This document shows, piece by piece, positions 7,165-15,083 of a stretch of DNA of 64,000 nucleotides. The notes beneath the pieces are model-generated. The model saw nothing but the letters and a program-made list of their open reading frames with translations, had not been told where the DNA came from and made no database searches. The stretch spans positions 1 through 64,000 of the forward strand of contig NZ_CALEMI010000044.1 of NCBI RefSeq assembly GCF_937910895.1, read 5' to 3'. The position numbers and the translations under genes are program-made. Numbering within the stretch: the stretch's first letter is position 1; every line of letters begins with the position of its first letter. Source of the DNA: an uncultured Dokdonia sp. (GTDB lineage: Bacteria > Bacteroidota > Bacteroidia > Flavobacteriales > Flavobacteriaceae).

Positions 7165-8185
7165 TTTCTTTTATTTCTTCAATCTTTAAGGCAAACTCAA
7201 CAAACATTTGGTTGAACTCATCTCTTTTATTAATCATCTGTTCTAAAACAGTTCCAGCACGTTCAATTTGAACATCCGAAAGAGCATATACTGGTACACC
7301 AAATTTATGCGATTGAGGTAGAAGGCTTTGAAAGTCTGGGATTTCTGCTAAACAATAATTTGCAGGTATTCCTGTGTGAGTGTACAAGTCTGCCTGAAAA
7401 AGCATTGAATGTTGACCTAATTTAGGAACCAAATCAGTAGTGACAGAAGCTAATATTTCATCCATATTATTTCTGTACGGAGTTGAGGGTCTTCCACTTC
7501 TTATGTTAAATCTTTGGATTACAACACCTGCAAATTTTGGGTTATGATTTGGAAACGGGTATGATGAATTGACAAACGTAGTACGCATTTGTTGAGCAGC
7601 ACTATACCATCGTGGCAAAACATCAGCTAAAGTTCGAACAGCCATTAAAGAGAAAGGATCTGGGTTTGTGGGTACTATAAATATATCAGAGATTGAAAAG
7701 AAATTTTGGTTGATCGCACTTAATCCTGGATTCAAATCAATTAGGACATATTCAATATCATGATGATCAAAACATTTATCAATCAGCGCGTTAAATGACC
7801 CTGGTAAGTTTTGCATAGTAGCAAATGCATTATTTGAGGTTTGTGCAAAACTTAATGCAGGCTCAAGTTCAGTTAAATTTGGATGCCCCGGTAAAAGGAA
7901 TAAGTTTTCGTTATTTGGAACATTATAACAATCAAATGCACTGATTGGTTCAGGTCTTCCTTGAAAAGCTGAATTTACGCCATCCATTAAATTCTTTTTC
8001 CTAGTATTTTCTTCAGTATAATATTGTTCAAAGTTATCCTGCATAATTATTCCAGATAGATTACACTGTGGGTCGGCATCAACTAATAGAACTCTATGAC
8101 CTCTTTGTGAAAGTTTCCATCCTAAATGAAATGTTGTTGTGGTTTTACTTACCCCTCCTTTATGATTGAAGAAAACTATTCTCAT
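7151..8185 (-). CDS. ParA/MinD-like P-loop ATPase
   Basis: The protein has 344 residues. The deviant Walker A motif HKGGVSKTTTT lies at residues 8-18, with the signature Lys9 and catalytic Lys14; the usual Gly before Lys14 is Ser13. A-prime is VLLVDADPQCNLSG (Asp36, Asp38), and the Walker B-like strand is YVLIDLNPGLSAINQNFF. The family forms ATP-dependent dimers that position DNA or protein cargo. No ParB, centromere repeat or replication gene lies nearby, and it shares a 14-bp overlap with the HEPN gene, so plasmid or chromosome partitioning is unlikely. A sensor or switch for the HEPN protein is an inference. Confidence 0.8.
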   Translation of the reverse strand: MRIVFFNHKGGVSKTTTTFHLGWKLSQRGHRVLLVDADPQCNLSGIIMQDNFEQYYTEENTRKKNLMDGVNSAFQGRPEPISAFDCYNVPNNENLFLLPGHPNLTELEPALSFAQTSNNAFATMQNLPGSFNALIDKCFDHHDIEYVLIDLNPGLSAINQNFFSISDIFIVPTNPDPFSLMAVRTLADVLPRWYSAAQQMRTTFVNSSYPFPNHNPKFAGVVIQRFNIRSGRPSTPYRNNMDEILASVTTDLVPKLGQHSMLFQADLYTHTGIPANYCLAEIPDFQSLLPQSHKFGVPVYALSDVQIERAGTVLEQMINKRDEFNQMFVEFALKIEEIKENAES

Positions 8186-8550
8186 TTTATTTTAATTTTA
8201 GTTTCTAATCGTTTTGCAAATTGCATATAATTCATTCAAAACACAACCCCTAAAATAGTGTAATAATTCATAAACCATACATTCATAGGTGTTTAAATAG
8301 ATAAAACCCCCTTTATACTCGTTAAACTACTCAAATACTAGTTTAAAATAATCCCCCAATCTCCAACATCCCCTCCAATAATCGTTACGGTTTCCCGTAA
8401 TCCTCCAAAATAAATTTTGAAGAACAACCCACACAAAACCAATCCAACTCCATAAATTTGGAATATTTCCAAATAATATCAAAATTTCCATTTGAAATCT
8501 AAAAAAACTCTCCTATCTTTACGCAGTTCATTTAAAACGTACCAAAGACA
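8186..8550. promoter_or_regulatory. Divergent promoter region between the ParA-like gene and recN
   Basis: These 365 AT-rich bases separate two divergent genes, so both must be promoted here. TTACGG-TTTC-CCGTAA (8385-8400) is a 6-bp-arm palindrome, related to TTACGGG-TT-CCCGTAA at 57032-57047. Just before recN, CCTATCTTTAC resembles the Bacteroidota -7 box (TAnnTTTG), with a TTTG about 20 bases upstream. No further gene is seen. Confidence 0.5.
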
Positions 8551-10203
8551 GTGCTTACATCCTTATCCATAAAAAATTATGCCCTCATCGAAGAAGCCCA
8601 GCTTCATCTCAATGAAGGTTTTACCGTGATTACAGGAGAAACCGGGGCAGGAAAATCCATTCTTCTCGGTGCGCTCGGACTCATTACGGGCAAGCGAGCG
8701 GATAGCTCGAGTGCGGGGGATATGACGGCCAAATGTATCATAGAAGGCATTTTTGAAGTGTCGGGCTATCAGTTGCAATCGTTTTTTAAGAAGCAAGACC
8801 TAGATTATGAAGATGCGACGATCATTCGTCGGGAGATTTTACCGTCGGGGAAAAGTCGGGCGTTTATCAATGATACACCCGTTACCTTGGCACAACTCGC
8901 TGCGCTCGGAGAGCGATTGGTCGATATTCATAGTCAGCATAAAACATTGGATGTGTTAGAAAATGAGTATCAGTTTGAAGTCCTTGATACCTTTGCCAAT
9001 GCGTTGCCACTGAAACAAAAATACAGCGAACAATACACGCTTTGGAAAGACAAATTAGTGCAATTGCAGCAGATTCAAGAGAAGAAGCAACGCGCCCAAT
9101 TAGAATTTGACTACCAATCCTTTTTATTTACAGAACTCGACGAAGCTAAACTGATAGAAGGCGAATTTGAGCAACTCGAAACACAACTCAAAACCCTAAG
9201 TCACGCTGAGGAAATTCAGGAGAACCTCACGATTGCACAACAAAAGTTAGCACAAGACGAATTGGGAATCATGGATCAGTTGTCAGAAGCACGATCCGCT
9301 TTGTCTCGAATTAGTGGGTTTGGAGCTGAGTATGAGGGATTATATAACAGAGTTCACAGCGTATTTATTGAGGTGGATGATTTGACAGAGGAACTTTCTG
9401 ACCTAGCGAGTAACGTAGACGTAGACCCATTAGCCCTAGAAAAAACCAATACGAGAATTCAGTTACTATACAACCTGATGAAAAAACATCAAGTGGATTC
9501 GGTAACAGAACTCATTGCCATCCGAGAACGCCTAGATGCCGAGTTATACGAAGTACAAAACGTCGATGAACAGATTGCTAGGATGGAGAAAGAGATTGCT
9601 TTCGCGAAAGCGGAATCCCAAAAAATCGCTGTCCAATTACACGAAAAACGTGCTAAAGCTCTTCCTAAATTGAAAGCGTCTATCGAGAAAATATTGGTGG
9701 AATTGGGAATGCCAAACGCACAACTACCAATTACTTTAACGAGTTTAAAAGAATTGGTGGTCAACGGACAAGACGGATTGGAGTTTTTGTTTTCCGCCAA
9801 TAAAGGAATGGACGCAAAACCGCTCGGTAAAGGCGCTTCTGGAGGAGAACTCTCCAGAGTCATGTTGGCCATCAAAGCCGTTTTGAGCCGTCATAAAAAA
9901 CTACCCACGCTTATTTTTGATGAAATTGATACCGGAGTGAGCGGGGAAGTGGCTGTGAAGATGGGCGCGATTTTGAAAGATATGGGGAATACCATGCAAC
10001 TGATCAGCATTACGCACTTACTACAAATCGCAGGACAAGGCGCTTCGCATTTTAAAGTCTTCAAAACCGATGAAGCCGAAAAAACCAAAACCAAGATTGT
10101 GAGCCTTTCTCACGATGATCGTATTGTAGAAATTGCTGCTATGTTAGGGGGTAATAATCAGACGACTGCGGCATTGGAACACGCACGAAATTTGTTGAAT
10201 TAA
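8551..10203 (+). CDS. recN: DNA repair protein RecN
   Basis: This is an SMC-like repair ATPase of 550 residues, the usual RecN length. Walker A is GETGAGKS (~residues 28-35), preceded by the family start LSIKNYALIEEAQL. The middle (~150-370) is coiled coil. The ABC signature is GASGGELSRVMLAI, followed by Walker B LIFDEIDTGVSG and the His loop ITHLLQIA. RecN helps tether and repair double-strand breaks on the nucleoid. The start is GTG, chosen because the conserved N-terminus begins there. The iterated palindrome lies inside the coiled coil at 9598 and is read as part of AFAKA. Confidence 0.96.
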   Translation: MLTSLSIKNYALIEEAQLHLNEGFTVITGETGAGKSILLGALGLITGKRADSSSAGDMTAKCIIEGIFEVSGYQLQSFFKKQDLDYEDATIIRREILPSGKSRAFINDTPVTLAQLAALGERLVDIHSQHKTLDVLENEYQFEVLDTFANALPLKQKYSEQYTLWKDKLVQLQQIQEKKQRAQLEFDYQSFLFTELDEAKLIEGEFEQLETQLKTLSHAEEIQENLTIAQQKLAQDELGIMDQLSEARSALSRISGFGAEYEGLYNRVHSVFIEVDDLTEELSDLASNVDVDPLALEKTNTRIQLLYNLMKKHQVDSVTELIAIRERLDAELYEVQNVDEQIARMEKEIAFAKAESQKIAVQLHEKRAKALPKLKASIEKILVELGMPNAQLPITLTSLKELVVNGQDGLEFLFSANKGMDAKPLGKGASGGELSRVMLAIKAVLSRHKKLPTLIFDEIDTGVSGEVAVKMGAILKDMGNTMQLISITHLLQIAGQGASHFKVFKTDEAEKTKTKIVSLSHDDRIVEIAAMLGGNNQTTAALEHARNLLN

Positions 10204-10471
10204 AAATAGTTCTATTATTGCTATTTGAATAGTATCGATGAATAACTCAAAAACCCCGTAAAACTACCTGTTTTTTTGGCTACGTATATGTCTGGGGTTG
10301 CTTATAGATAATCTCATGTATTTTTACACTATAATTATGGTTTGAGGTTGGTTGCTTGCTAATTTAGTTAGAATGGGGATTTTAATAAAATATATAGCTT
10401 GTGCTATCCTGATATAACAGACAGTGGGTGTTTTGAAGTATCAAAAAAATAGATAATATATTCAAGTTGGG

Positions 10472-10507
10472 AAACCTATAGCTCGTAAGAACTATAGGTT
10501 TTTTTAG
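10472..10507 (+). terminator. Rho-independent terminator hairpin
   Basis: AAACCTATAG (10472-10481) pairs perfectly with CTATAGGTTT (10492-10501), and a T-run follows. It lies 270 bp beyond recN, so it may end a long recN 3' tail or a separate small transcript. Confidence 0.7.
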
Positions 10508-10597
10508 TGAAACTCAATCTTGAGAAGTCTGCAAGACGCACTCAAGATTGTAAGTTGAACTAATCCCGCTTTTTCAGCGGGATCTTTACACTATGAA
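10507..10597 (+). repeat. Structured GTGAAAC...GTTGAAC repeat, copy 1
   Basis: GTGAAAC is followed by a 10-bp stem (10515-10524 with 10541-10550). This encloses AA, an inner stem GTCT-GCA-AGAC and a 3-base gap. Then comes AGTTGAAC and a second hairpin, ATCCCGCT (10563-10570) with AGCGGGAT (10576-10583). Copy 2 starts 91 bp later and is almost identical. Confidence 0.85.
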
Positions 10598-10688
10598 CGT
10601 AAACTCAATCTTGCGAAGTCTGCAAGACGCACTCAAGATTGTAAGTTGAACTAATCCCGCTTTTTCAGCGGGATCTTTACATTATGAG
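10598..10688 (+). repeat. Structured repeat, copy 2 (tandem)
   Basis: This is a near-identical 91-bp tandem copy of 10507-10597. The first stem has one change (CTTGCG for CTTGAG on the left arm), and the second hairpin is the same. Confidence 0.85.
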
Positions 10689-10692
10689 CATA

Positions 10693-10775
10693 AGCGCTGT
10701 TTTAAAAAGTTGCGATGTAACACATTTAAAATGACTAGTTGAACCTGCCTTTGCATCAGGTAGGCTACTCCCGCT
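10693..10775 (+). repeat. Structured repeat, diverged copy 3
   Basis: The sequence differs but the architecture is kept: outer stem GTTTTAAA (10699-10706) with TTTAAAAT (10725-10732), 2 spacer bases, inner stem GTTGC-GAT-GTAAC (10709-10721), 3 spacer bases, then TAGTTGAAC. A different second hairpin follows, CTGCCT with AGGTAG. G-T pairs in both stems fit an RNA read from the plus strand. Confidence 0.65.
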
Positions 10776-10994
10776 TTTTCATTGGAAGTTATGATTTGAA
10801 TTTCATTTTAGATTAGAATACATCAATGCGCGCTTGAGAAATCAAAATAATATTCTGTTGAATACCTCCTGAGCTTGTTCCTTAGGATTATGTGTCATAG
10901 GCTCATATTCTCCAATTACTCGCTTATATATTAAAAAATAAACGCCGATATTTGTCCTTCAAAACGAAAATCAACTTTTAACCGATATTTAGAC

Positions 10995-11822
10995 ATGGGG
11001 TATAATTTACTGAAAGGAAAAAAAGGAATCATTTTTGGCGCATTAGACGAAAACTCAATTGCATGGAAAACCGCAGAGCGTGTCCACGAAGAAGGTGGAA
11101 CGTTTGTATTGACCAATGCACCGATCGCGATGCGTATGGGAACATTAAACAACCTAGCTGAAAAAACAGGTTCTGAAATCATTCCTGCCGATGCAACTTC
11201 TATAGAAGACCTTGAAAATTTAGTAGACAAAGCACAGGAAATTCTAGGCGGAAAACTAGATTTTGTATTACACTCTATCGGGATGTCTGTTAACGTGCGT
11301 AAAGGACGTCACTACACCGATCAAAATTATGCGTGGACTGAAAAAGGATGGGATGTCAGTGCGGTTTCTTTTCATAAAACCATGCAGACGTTATATAAGA
11401 AAGATGCCATGAATGAATGGGGAAGTATTGTTGGCTTGACCTATATGGCAGCACAACGTGTATTCCCTGACTATAACGATATGGCGGATAATAAAGCCTT
11501 TTTAGAATCGATTGCGCGTAGTTTTGGCTACCACTTTGGGAAAGAGAAAAATGTACGTGTGAATACGATTTCTCAATCACCTACACCGACTACGGCTGGA
11601 CAAGGTGTCAAAGGATTTGATGGCTTTATTGCTTTTGCCGAAAAGATGAGTCCGTTAGGAAATGCCACTGCAGATGACTGTGCCAATTATACGGTGACAT
11701 TATTCTCAGACTTGACCAAGCGTGTAACGATGCAAAACCTGTATAATGACGGAGGTTTCAGCAATACTGGCGTGAGCAACGAGGTGATGGATGCTTTTGT
11801 GAGGGATCAGGAGGAAAAATAA
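10995..11822 (+). CDS. fabI: Enoyl-[acyl-carrier-protein] reductase (NADH), FabI
   Basis: This short-chain dehydrogenase-type enzyme of 275 residues performs the last reduction of each fatty-acid elongation cycle, from enoyl-ACP to acyl-ACP with NAD(P)H. It has the FabI cofactor segment FGALDENSIAWKTA, the LDFVLHSIGM strand, and the active-site residues Tyr150 and Tyr160 with Lys167 in YMAAQRVFPDYNDMADNKAF. The Tyr-x6-Lys spacing separates FabI from ordinary SDRs. SQSPTPTTAGQGVKG aligns with the substrate loop. It is a stand-alone gene with the start at the conserved GYNLLKGKKG. Confidence 0.93.
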   Translation: MGYNLLKGKKGIIFGALDENSIAWKTAERVHEEGGTFVLTNAPIAMRMGTLNNLAEKTGSEIIPADATSIEDLENLVDKAQEILGGKLDFVLHSIGMSVNVRKGRHYTDQNYAWTEKGWDVSAVSFHKTMQTLYKKDAMNEWGSIVGLTYMAAQRVFPDYNDMADNKAFLESIARSFGYHFGKEKNVRVNTISQSPTPTTAGQGVKGFDGFIAFAEKMSPLGNATADDCANYTVTLFSDLTKRVTMQNLYNDGGFSNTGVSNEVMDAFVRDQEEK

Positions 11823-12313
11823 AAGCCCCCTAACCCCCGAAGGGGGAATGCTTACTCATTCTTTAAATAAAAACTATAATCTTGGCTTCCCTCCTAGGAA
11901 GGAGGGATTGAGGGAGGTGTGAAAAGTCTTTAACTTCAAAAGGGTAATAAGGAATATAAAACAAAAATAGAGTAGTGTTCTAAAATAGAGTACTACTCTA
12001 TTTTTATTCCCCTAACTCCAAAGGGGGTTTCTAAATTTAGTGTATACGCTTTCGCGAAAGCGTACATGCTATATATAAATTCCTTTTTTGAGGCTAGGAG
12101 CTTTCTCTCCCTTCCGTCTATATCTCGTGCCTCAATATATCCACCTTCCCTCGCTGAGGGAAGGAGCTTTTTGATTTTGTTTTTATAACATATTTAATTT
12201 CCTGTTTCGGGGGTTAGAGAGCTTTTTTACGCTTTCGCGAAAGCGTACACACATCTAAGAGAATTCCCCCTTTGGGGGTTAGGGGGCTTTAAGGGATTAC
12301 TTATCTTTGCGCT
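11823..12313. repeat. Non-coding stretch bounded by 28-bp inverted repeats
   Basis: The arms 11822-11849 (AAAGCCCCCTAACCCCC...) and 12263-12290 are inverted copies with one mismatch in 28. Between them lie further C- or G-rich palindromic pieces (around 11886 and 12143), partial copies of the arm (12009, 12208) and two exact GCTTTCGCGAAAGC palindromes (12048, 12231). No open reading frame is convincing. It looks like an accumulation of small flavobacterial repeats. Confidence 0.7.
12302..12309 (+). promoter_or_regulatory. -7 box TATCTTTG for the glycosyltransferase gene
   Basis: TATCTTTG matches the Bacteroidota -7 consensus TAnnTTTG and ends 4 bases before the ATG, which implies a nearly leaderless transcript. 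I did not find a -33 TTG at ideal spacing. Confidence 0.45.
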
Positions 12314-13315
12314 ATGCAATTATCCTATTCTTTTATCATTCCTGTGTATAATCGTCCCGACGAAATTAAGGAATTGTTGGACAGTTTTGTGAGTCAGGAT
12401 ACGACACTGCCGTTTGAAATTGTGATTATAGAAGATGGATCGTCATTGCCTAGTGATACAGTGATTGCCGAGTATACAGATCGGTTACAGATTACATATC
12501 TCTCAAAAGCCAACTCAGGACCTGGTGCTTCCCGAAATTATGGAATGGCGAGAGCCGCAGGGAACTATTTTATCATTTTAGATTCTGATTGCATTTTGCC
12601 GCCACAGTATGTACGTGTGATGAATGAAGCATTACAGGTTGAATATGTAGATTGTTTTGGCGGACCCGATGCGGCACATCCTTCGTTTTCTACCTTACAG
12701 AAAGCGATTAATTATAGCATGACTTCTTTTTTAACGACAGGCGGTATCCGGGGTGGTAAAAAACAAGTCAACGCTTTTCAGCCGCGAAGTTTTAATATGG
12801 GCTTATCAAAAAAAGGCTTTGAAGCCACTGAGGGGTTTGGAAAAATTCATCCAGGGGAAGATCCAGATTTGGTCTTACGATTATGGGAAAAAGGGTTTGA
12901 AACACGACTTCTTGAAGATGCGTATGTGTATCACAAACGTCGGATCTCTTGGTCCAAATTTTATAAGCAGGTCAATAAGTTTGGGATGGTACGTCCAATT
13001 CTTAATGATTGGCATCCGGGATCAGCAAAAATCACCTATTGGTTTCCTAGTGTATTTTTGATAGGTGTTCTTTTTAGCGTGCTGATGGCTGTCTTGGGCT
13101 GGTACTTTTTTATGTATCTAGTTATAGGGTATTTTGTTTTGATAGGCGTACACGCAACACTAACCACAAAAAGTATTTCTATTGGAGTGATGAGTATCGT
13201 AGCTACTGCCATACAATTTTATGGTTATGGAATCGGTTTTTTAAAATCGACGATAGCGATACAATGGCTAGGAAAGAAACCTCAAAAACGGTTTCCTCAT
13301 TTATTTTTTAAGTAA
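12314..13315 (+). CDS. Family 2 glycosyltransferase with C-terminal membrane segments
   Basis: The protein has 333 residues. The GT-A fold starts at once with SFIIPVYNRPDE, then IVIIEDGSS and the metal/nucleotide-binding ILDSDC. The acceptor region contains GEDPDLVLRLWEKGF. Residues ~240-305 form two or three membrane helices, so the enzyme sits on the inner membrane. It transfers a sugar from an activated donor to a lipid or polysaccharide acceptor. It is followed after 9 bp by the YbbR gene. Donor and acceptor cannot be read from the sequence. Confidence 0.85.
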   Translation: MQLSYSFIIPVYNRPDEIKELLDSFVSQDTTLPFEIVIIEDGSSLPSDTVIAEYTDRLQITYLSKANSGPGASRNYGMARAAGNYFIILDSDCILPPQYVRVMNEALQVEYVDCFGGPDAAHPSFSTLQKAINYSMTSFLTTGGIRGGKKQVNAFQPRSFNMGLSKKGFEATEGFGKIHPGEDPDLVLRLWEKGFETRLLEDAYVYHKRRISWSKFYKQVNKFGMVRPILNDWHPGSAKITYWFPSVFLIGVLFSVLMAVLGWYFFMYLVIGYFVLIGVHATLTTKSISIGVMSIVATAIQFYGYGIGFLKSTIAIQWLGKKPQKRFPHLFFK

Positions 13316-13324
13316 CTTCGAGAT

Positions 13325-14275
13325 ATGTCTATTTTTAAGAAAATCACATTAAGACGATCCCATGTAAGAGAATTTTTATTTTTTCTCTTGCTCACGACCA
13401 TCTTAGCCATTCTTAGTAAACTGTCTAAGGACTATACCAAAATATATAATCTTCCCGTCACCGTTGTTAACGTTCCTATAGATAGGGTAGTTAGTAACCT
13501 AGCGCCTGGAGAATTGGAAGTAACCACACGACTTTCCGGCTTTGCATTACTTTCTAATCAATTTTCAGATCTTGAGCTTGCGATCAATTTTAATCAATTG
13601 GAAAAAACGGGTAATACACAATATCAATACATTCCAGAAGGGCATCCATTAGAAATTGCCAAAACCATTTCTGGTGTTTCTGAAGTCACAGCTATAAGCC
13701 CAAAGCAAGTGAGTATACAAATAGACTCCTTAGCAAGCAAGGAGGTGCCTGTAAAGGCAACGGTTACCACAGACTATAAAACGGGATATGGCCCTAAAGG
13801 GATTCCAGTACTTGATCCCTCTATGGTTCGAATTGTTGGTCCTAAAGCGTATATTGATACGATTACAGCGGTAAAAGCAGTACCCAAAGACCTGACAGAA
13901 ATTTACGAAAACATAGCGTTACAATTAGCTATAGATTCTTTAGCACTTCATAAAGAAGTCAAGGTATCTTCGTATGTAATTACGTATTCTCAGGAAGTTG
14001 TAAAATTTACAGAAGGATCTTTTAGTATCCCTGTAAAACTGATCAACACGAAGGATACAGATGTCAAAATATTTCCTAAAACCGTTGATGTCTATTTTAC
14101 CGTGCCTATAGATCTTTATGAGTCTATTACTGCAAATGACTTTGAAGTGGTATGCGATTTTAATAAGCATAACGCACAAGATGATTTTATTGCATTGGAT
14201 ATTACGAAATCTCCCGAAGACGTAAAGAGTATTCGACTCGCCACTAAACAAATTAAATACATCGTAATTAACTAG
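13325..14275 (+). CDS. YbbR-like domain protein (CdaR family)
   Basis: The protein has 316 residues. One membrane helix near the N-terminus (EFLFFLLLTTILAILSKL) anchors a long extracytoplasmic beta-rich part with YbbR-type repeats (for example VTTRLSGFALLSN, VEVPVKATV-like SKEVPVKATV, and GPKAYIDTITAVKA). In Firmicutes the relative CdaR regulates the diadenylate cyclase CdaA; in Bacteroidota the gene commonly stands before coaE, as here. Whether it acts on c-di-AMP synthesis in this organism is not known. It is 9 bp after the glycosyltransferase and 153 bp before coaE. Confidence 0.78.
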   Translation: MSIFKKITLRRSHVREFLFFLLLTTILAILSKLSKDYTKIYNLPVTVVNVPIDRVVSNLAPGELEVTTRLSGFALLSNQFSDLELAINFNQLEKTGNTQYQYIPEGHPLEIAKTISGVSEVTAISPKQVSIQIDSLASKEVPVKATVTTDYKTGYGPKGIPVLDPSMVRIVGPKAYIDTITAVKAVPKDLTEIYENIALQLAIDSLALHKEVKVSSYVITYSQEVVKFTEGSFSIPVKLINTKDTDVKIFPKTVDVYFTVPIDLYESITANDFEVVCDFNKHNAQDDFIALDITKSPEDVKSIRLATKQIKYIVIN

Positions 14276-14428
14276 ATTTGTTTAATCATAAAGTTGGTTT
14301 ATAAGAGTATAAAGGGATTTTAGATGATAAAAGTTAAACAAAATGAGTTTTTATTACTAATTTTAACAACTGAGAACATAAGTACATCATATAGATAATA
14401 GTGTGTACTAAGATTAATTTGTTATAAA

Positions 14429-15022
14429 ATGATTGTAGGCCTAACGGGAGGTATAGGAAGCGGAAAAACAACAGTAGCAGGCTTTTTTAAAAAGCTGGGT
14501 ATTCCTGTATATATAGCAGATGATGAAGCAAAACGTCTTATGGAGATTTCTCCAGAGATACGTGTAGAAATTATCCAGCTACTGGGTGAAAATGCATATA
14601 TCAAAGAAATTCCCAATAAGAAATATATTGCAGATAAGGTATTTAAAGATCAACTATTATTAGAACAATTAAATGCTATTATACATCCTAGAGTAGCAGC
14701 GCATTTTAAAAACTGGTATAAGCAACAAGAGAGTCCTTATGTGATAAAAGAAGCCGCCATTCTTTTTGAAAATGGAGGGTATAAGCAATGTGATTTTATG
14801 ATTTTAGTGATGGCTCCATTAAAGATACGTATTGAAAGAGTAAAAAAGCGAGATCAAAGTTCTGAAGAAGAAATTTACAAGCGCATGAATGCACAATGGA
14901 GCGATTCAAAAAAAATAGCATTGTCAGATGTTATTATAGAAAATACGTTTCTAGACCAAACAAAAGAAAAAGTAGCACGCATTCATAATCACTTACTTCA
15001 CAGAATTAGCCGTAATTGGTAA
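14429..15022 (+). CDS. coaE: Dephospho-CoA kinase
   Basis: The protein has 197 residues, typical for the family. The P-loop is GLTGGIGSGKTT at residues 4-15, followed by YIADDEAKRL and IHPRV (the dephospho-CoA site), KEAAILFENGG, and a LID-like RVKKRDQSSEEE. It phosphorylates the 3' hydroxyl of dephospho-CoA, the last step of coenzyme A synthesis. It lies between ybbR and a two-component pair, a common flavobacterial order. The start is at the family's conserved MIVGLTGG. Confidence 0.93.
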   Translation: MIVGLTGGIGSGKTTVAGFFKKLGIPVYIADDEAKRLMEISPEIRVEIIQLLGENAYIKEIPNKKYIADKVFKDQLLLEQLNAIIHPRVAAHFKNWYKQQESPYVIKEAAILFENGGYKQCDFMILVMAPLKIRIERVKKRDQSSEEEIYKRMNAQWSDSKKIALSDVIIENTFLDQTKEKVARIHNHLLHRISRNW

Positions 15023-15083
15023 AAGCTGTTAACATTTGGTTAAATGGAAAGCCAGCTAAATGTTAAAATATTACTTTTGAGTA

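Larger units (their letters stand above)
10204..10994. other. Long non-coding stretch holding a hairpin region and three structured repeats
   Basis: About 790 bases lie between recN and fabI with no supported gene. From left to right there is a possible fold at 10252-10299 (AACCCC pairs with GGGGTT, and CGTA with TACG inside), then a terminator hairpin (10472-10507), then three copies of a structured repeat (10507-10775). The segment 10204-10471 could encode a small RNA ending at that terminator, but I do not recognise it. The fabI promoter must lie in the last ~200 bases. Confidence 0.5.

Noticed and set aside
7151-8185. ParA-like gene considered as the chromosomal partition locus or a plasmid remnant
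   Set aside because: There is no parB, no parS-like repeats, no replication gene and no rRNA or gidAB context.
10507-10688. Two near-identical tandem 91-bp units considered as a CRISPR array
   Set aside because: The unit is far too long and there are no unique spacers; each copy is internally a two-hairpin structure.
10845-10990. Minus-strand open stretch (VIGEYEPMTHNPKEQAQEVF) in the fabI upstream region
   Set aside because: It is bounded by stops within about 40 codons, has no recognisable family and overlaps the fabI promoter region; it is too short to support.
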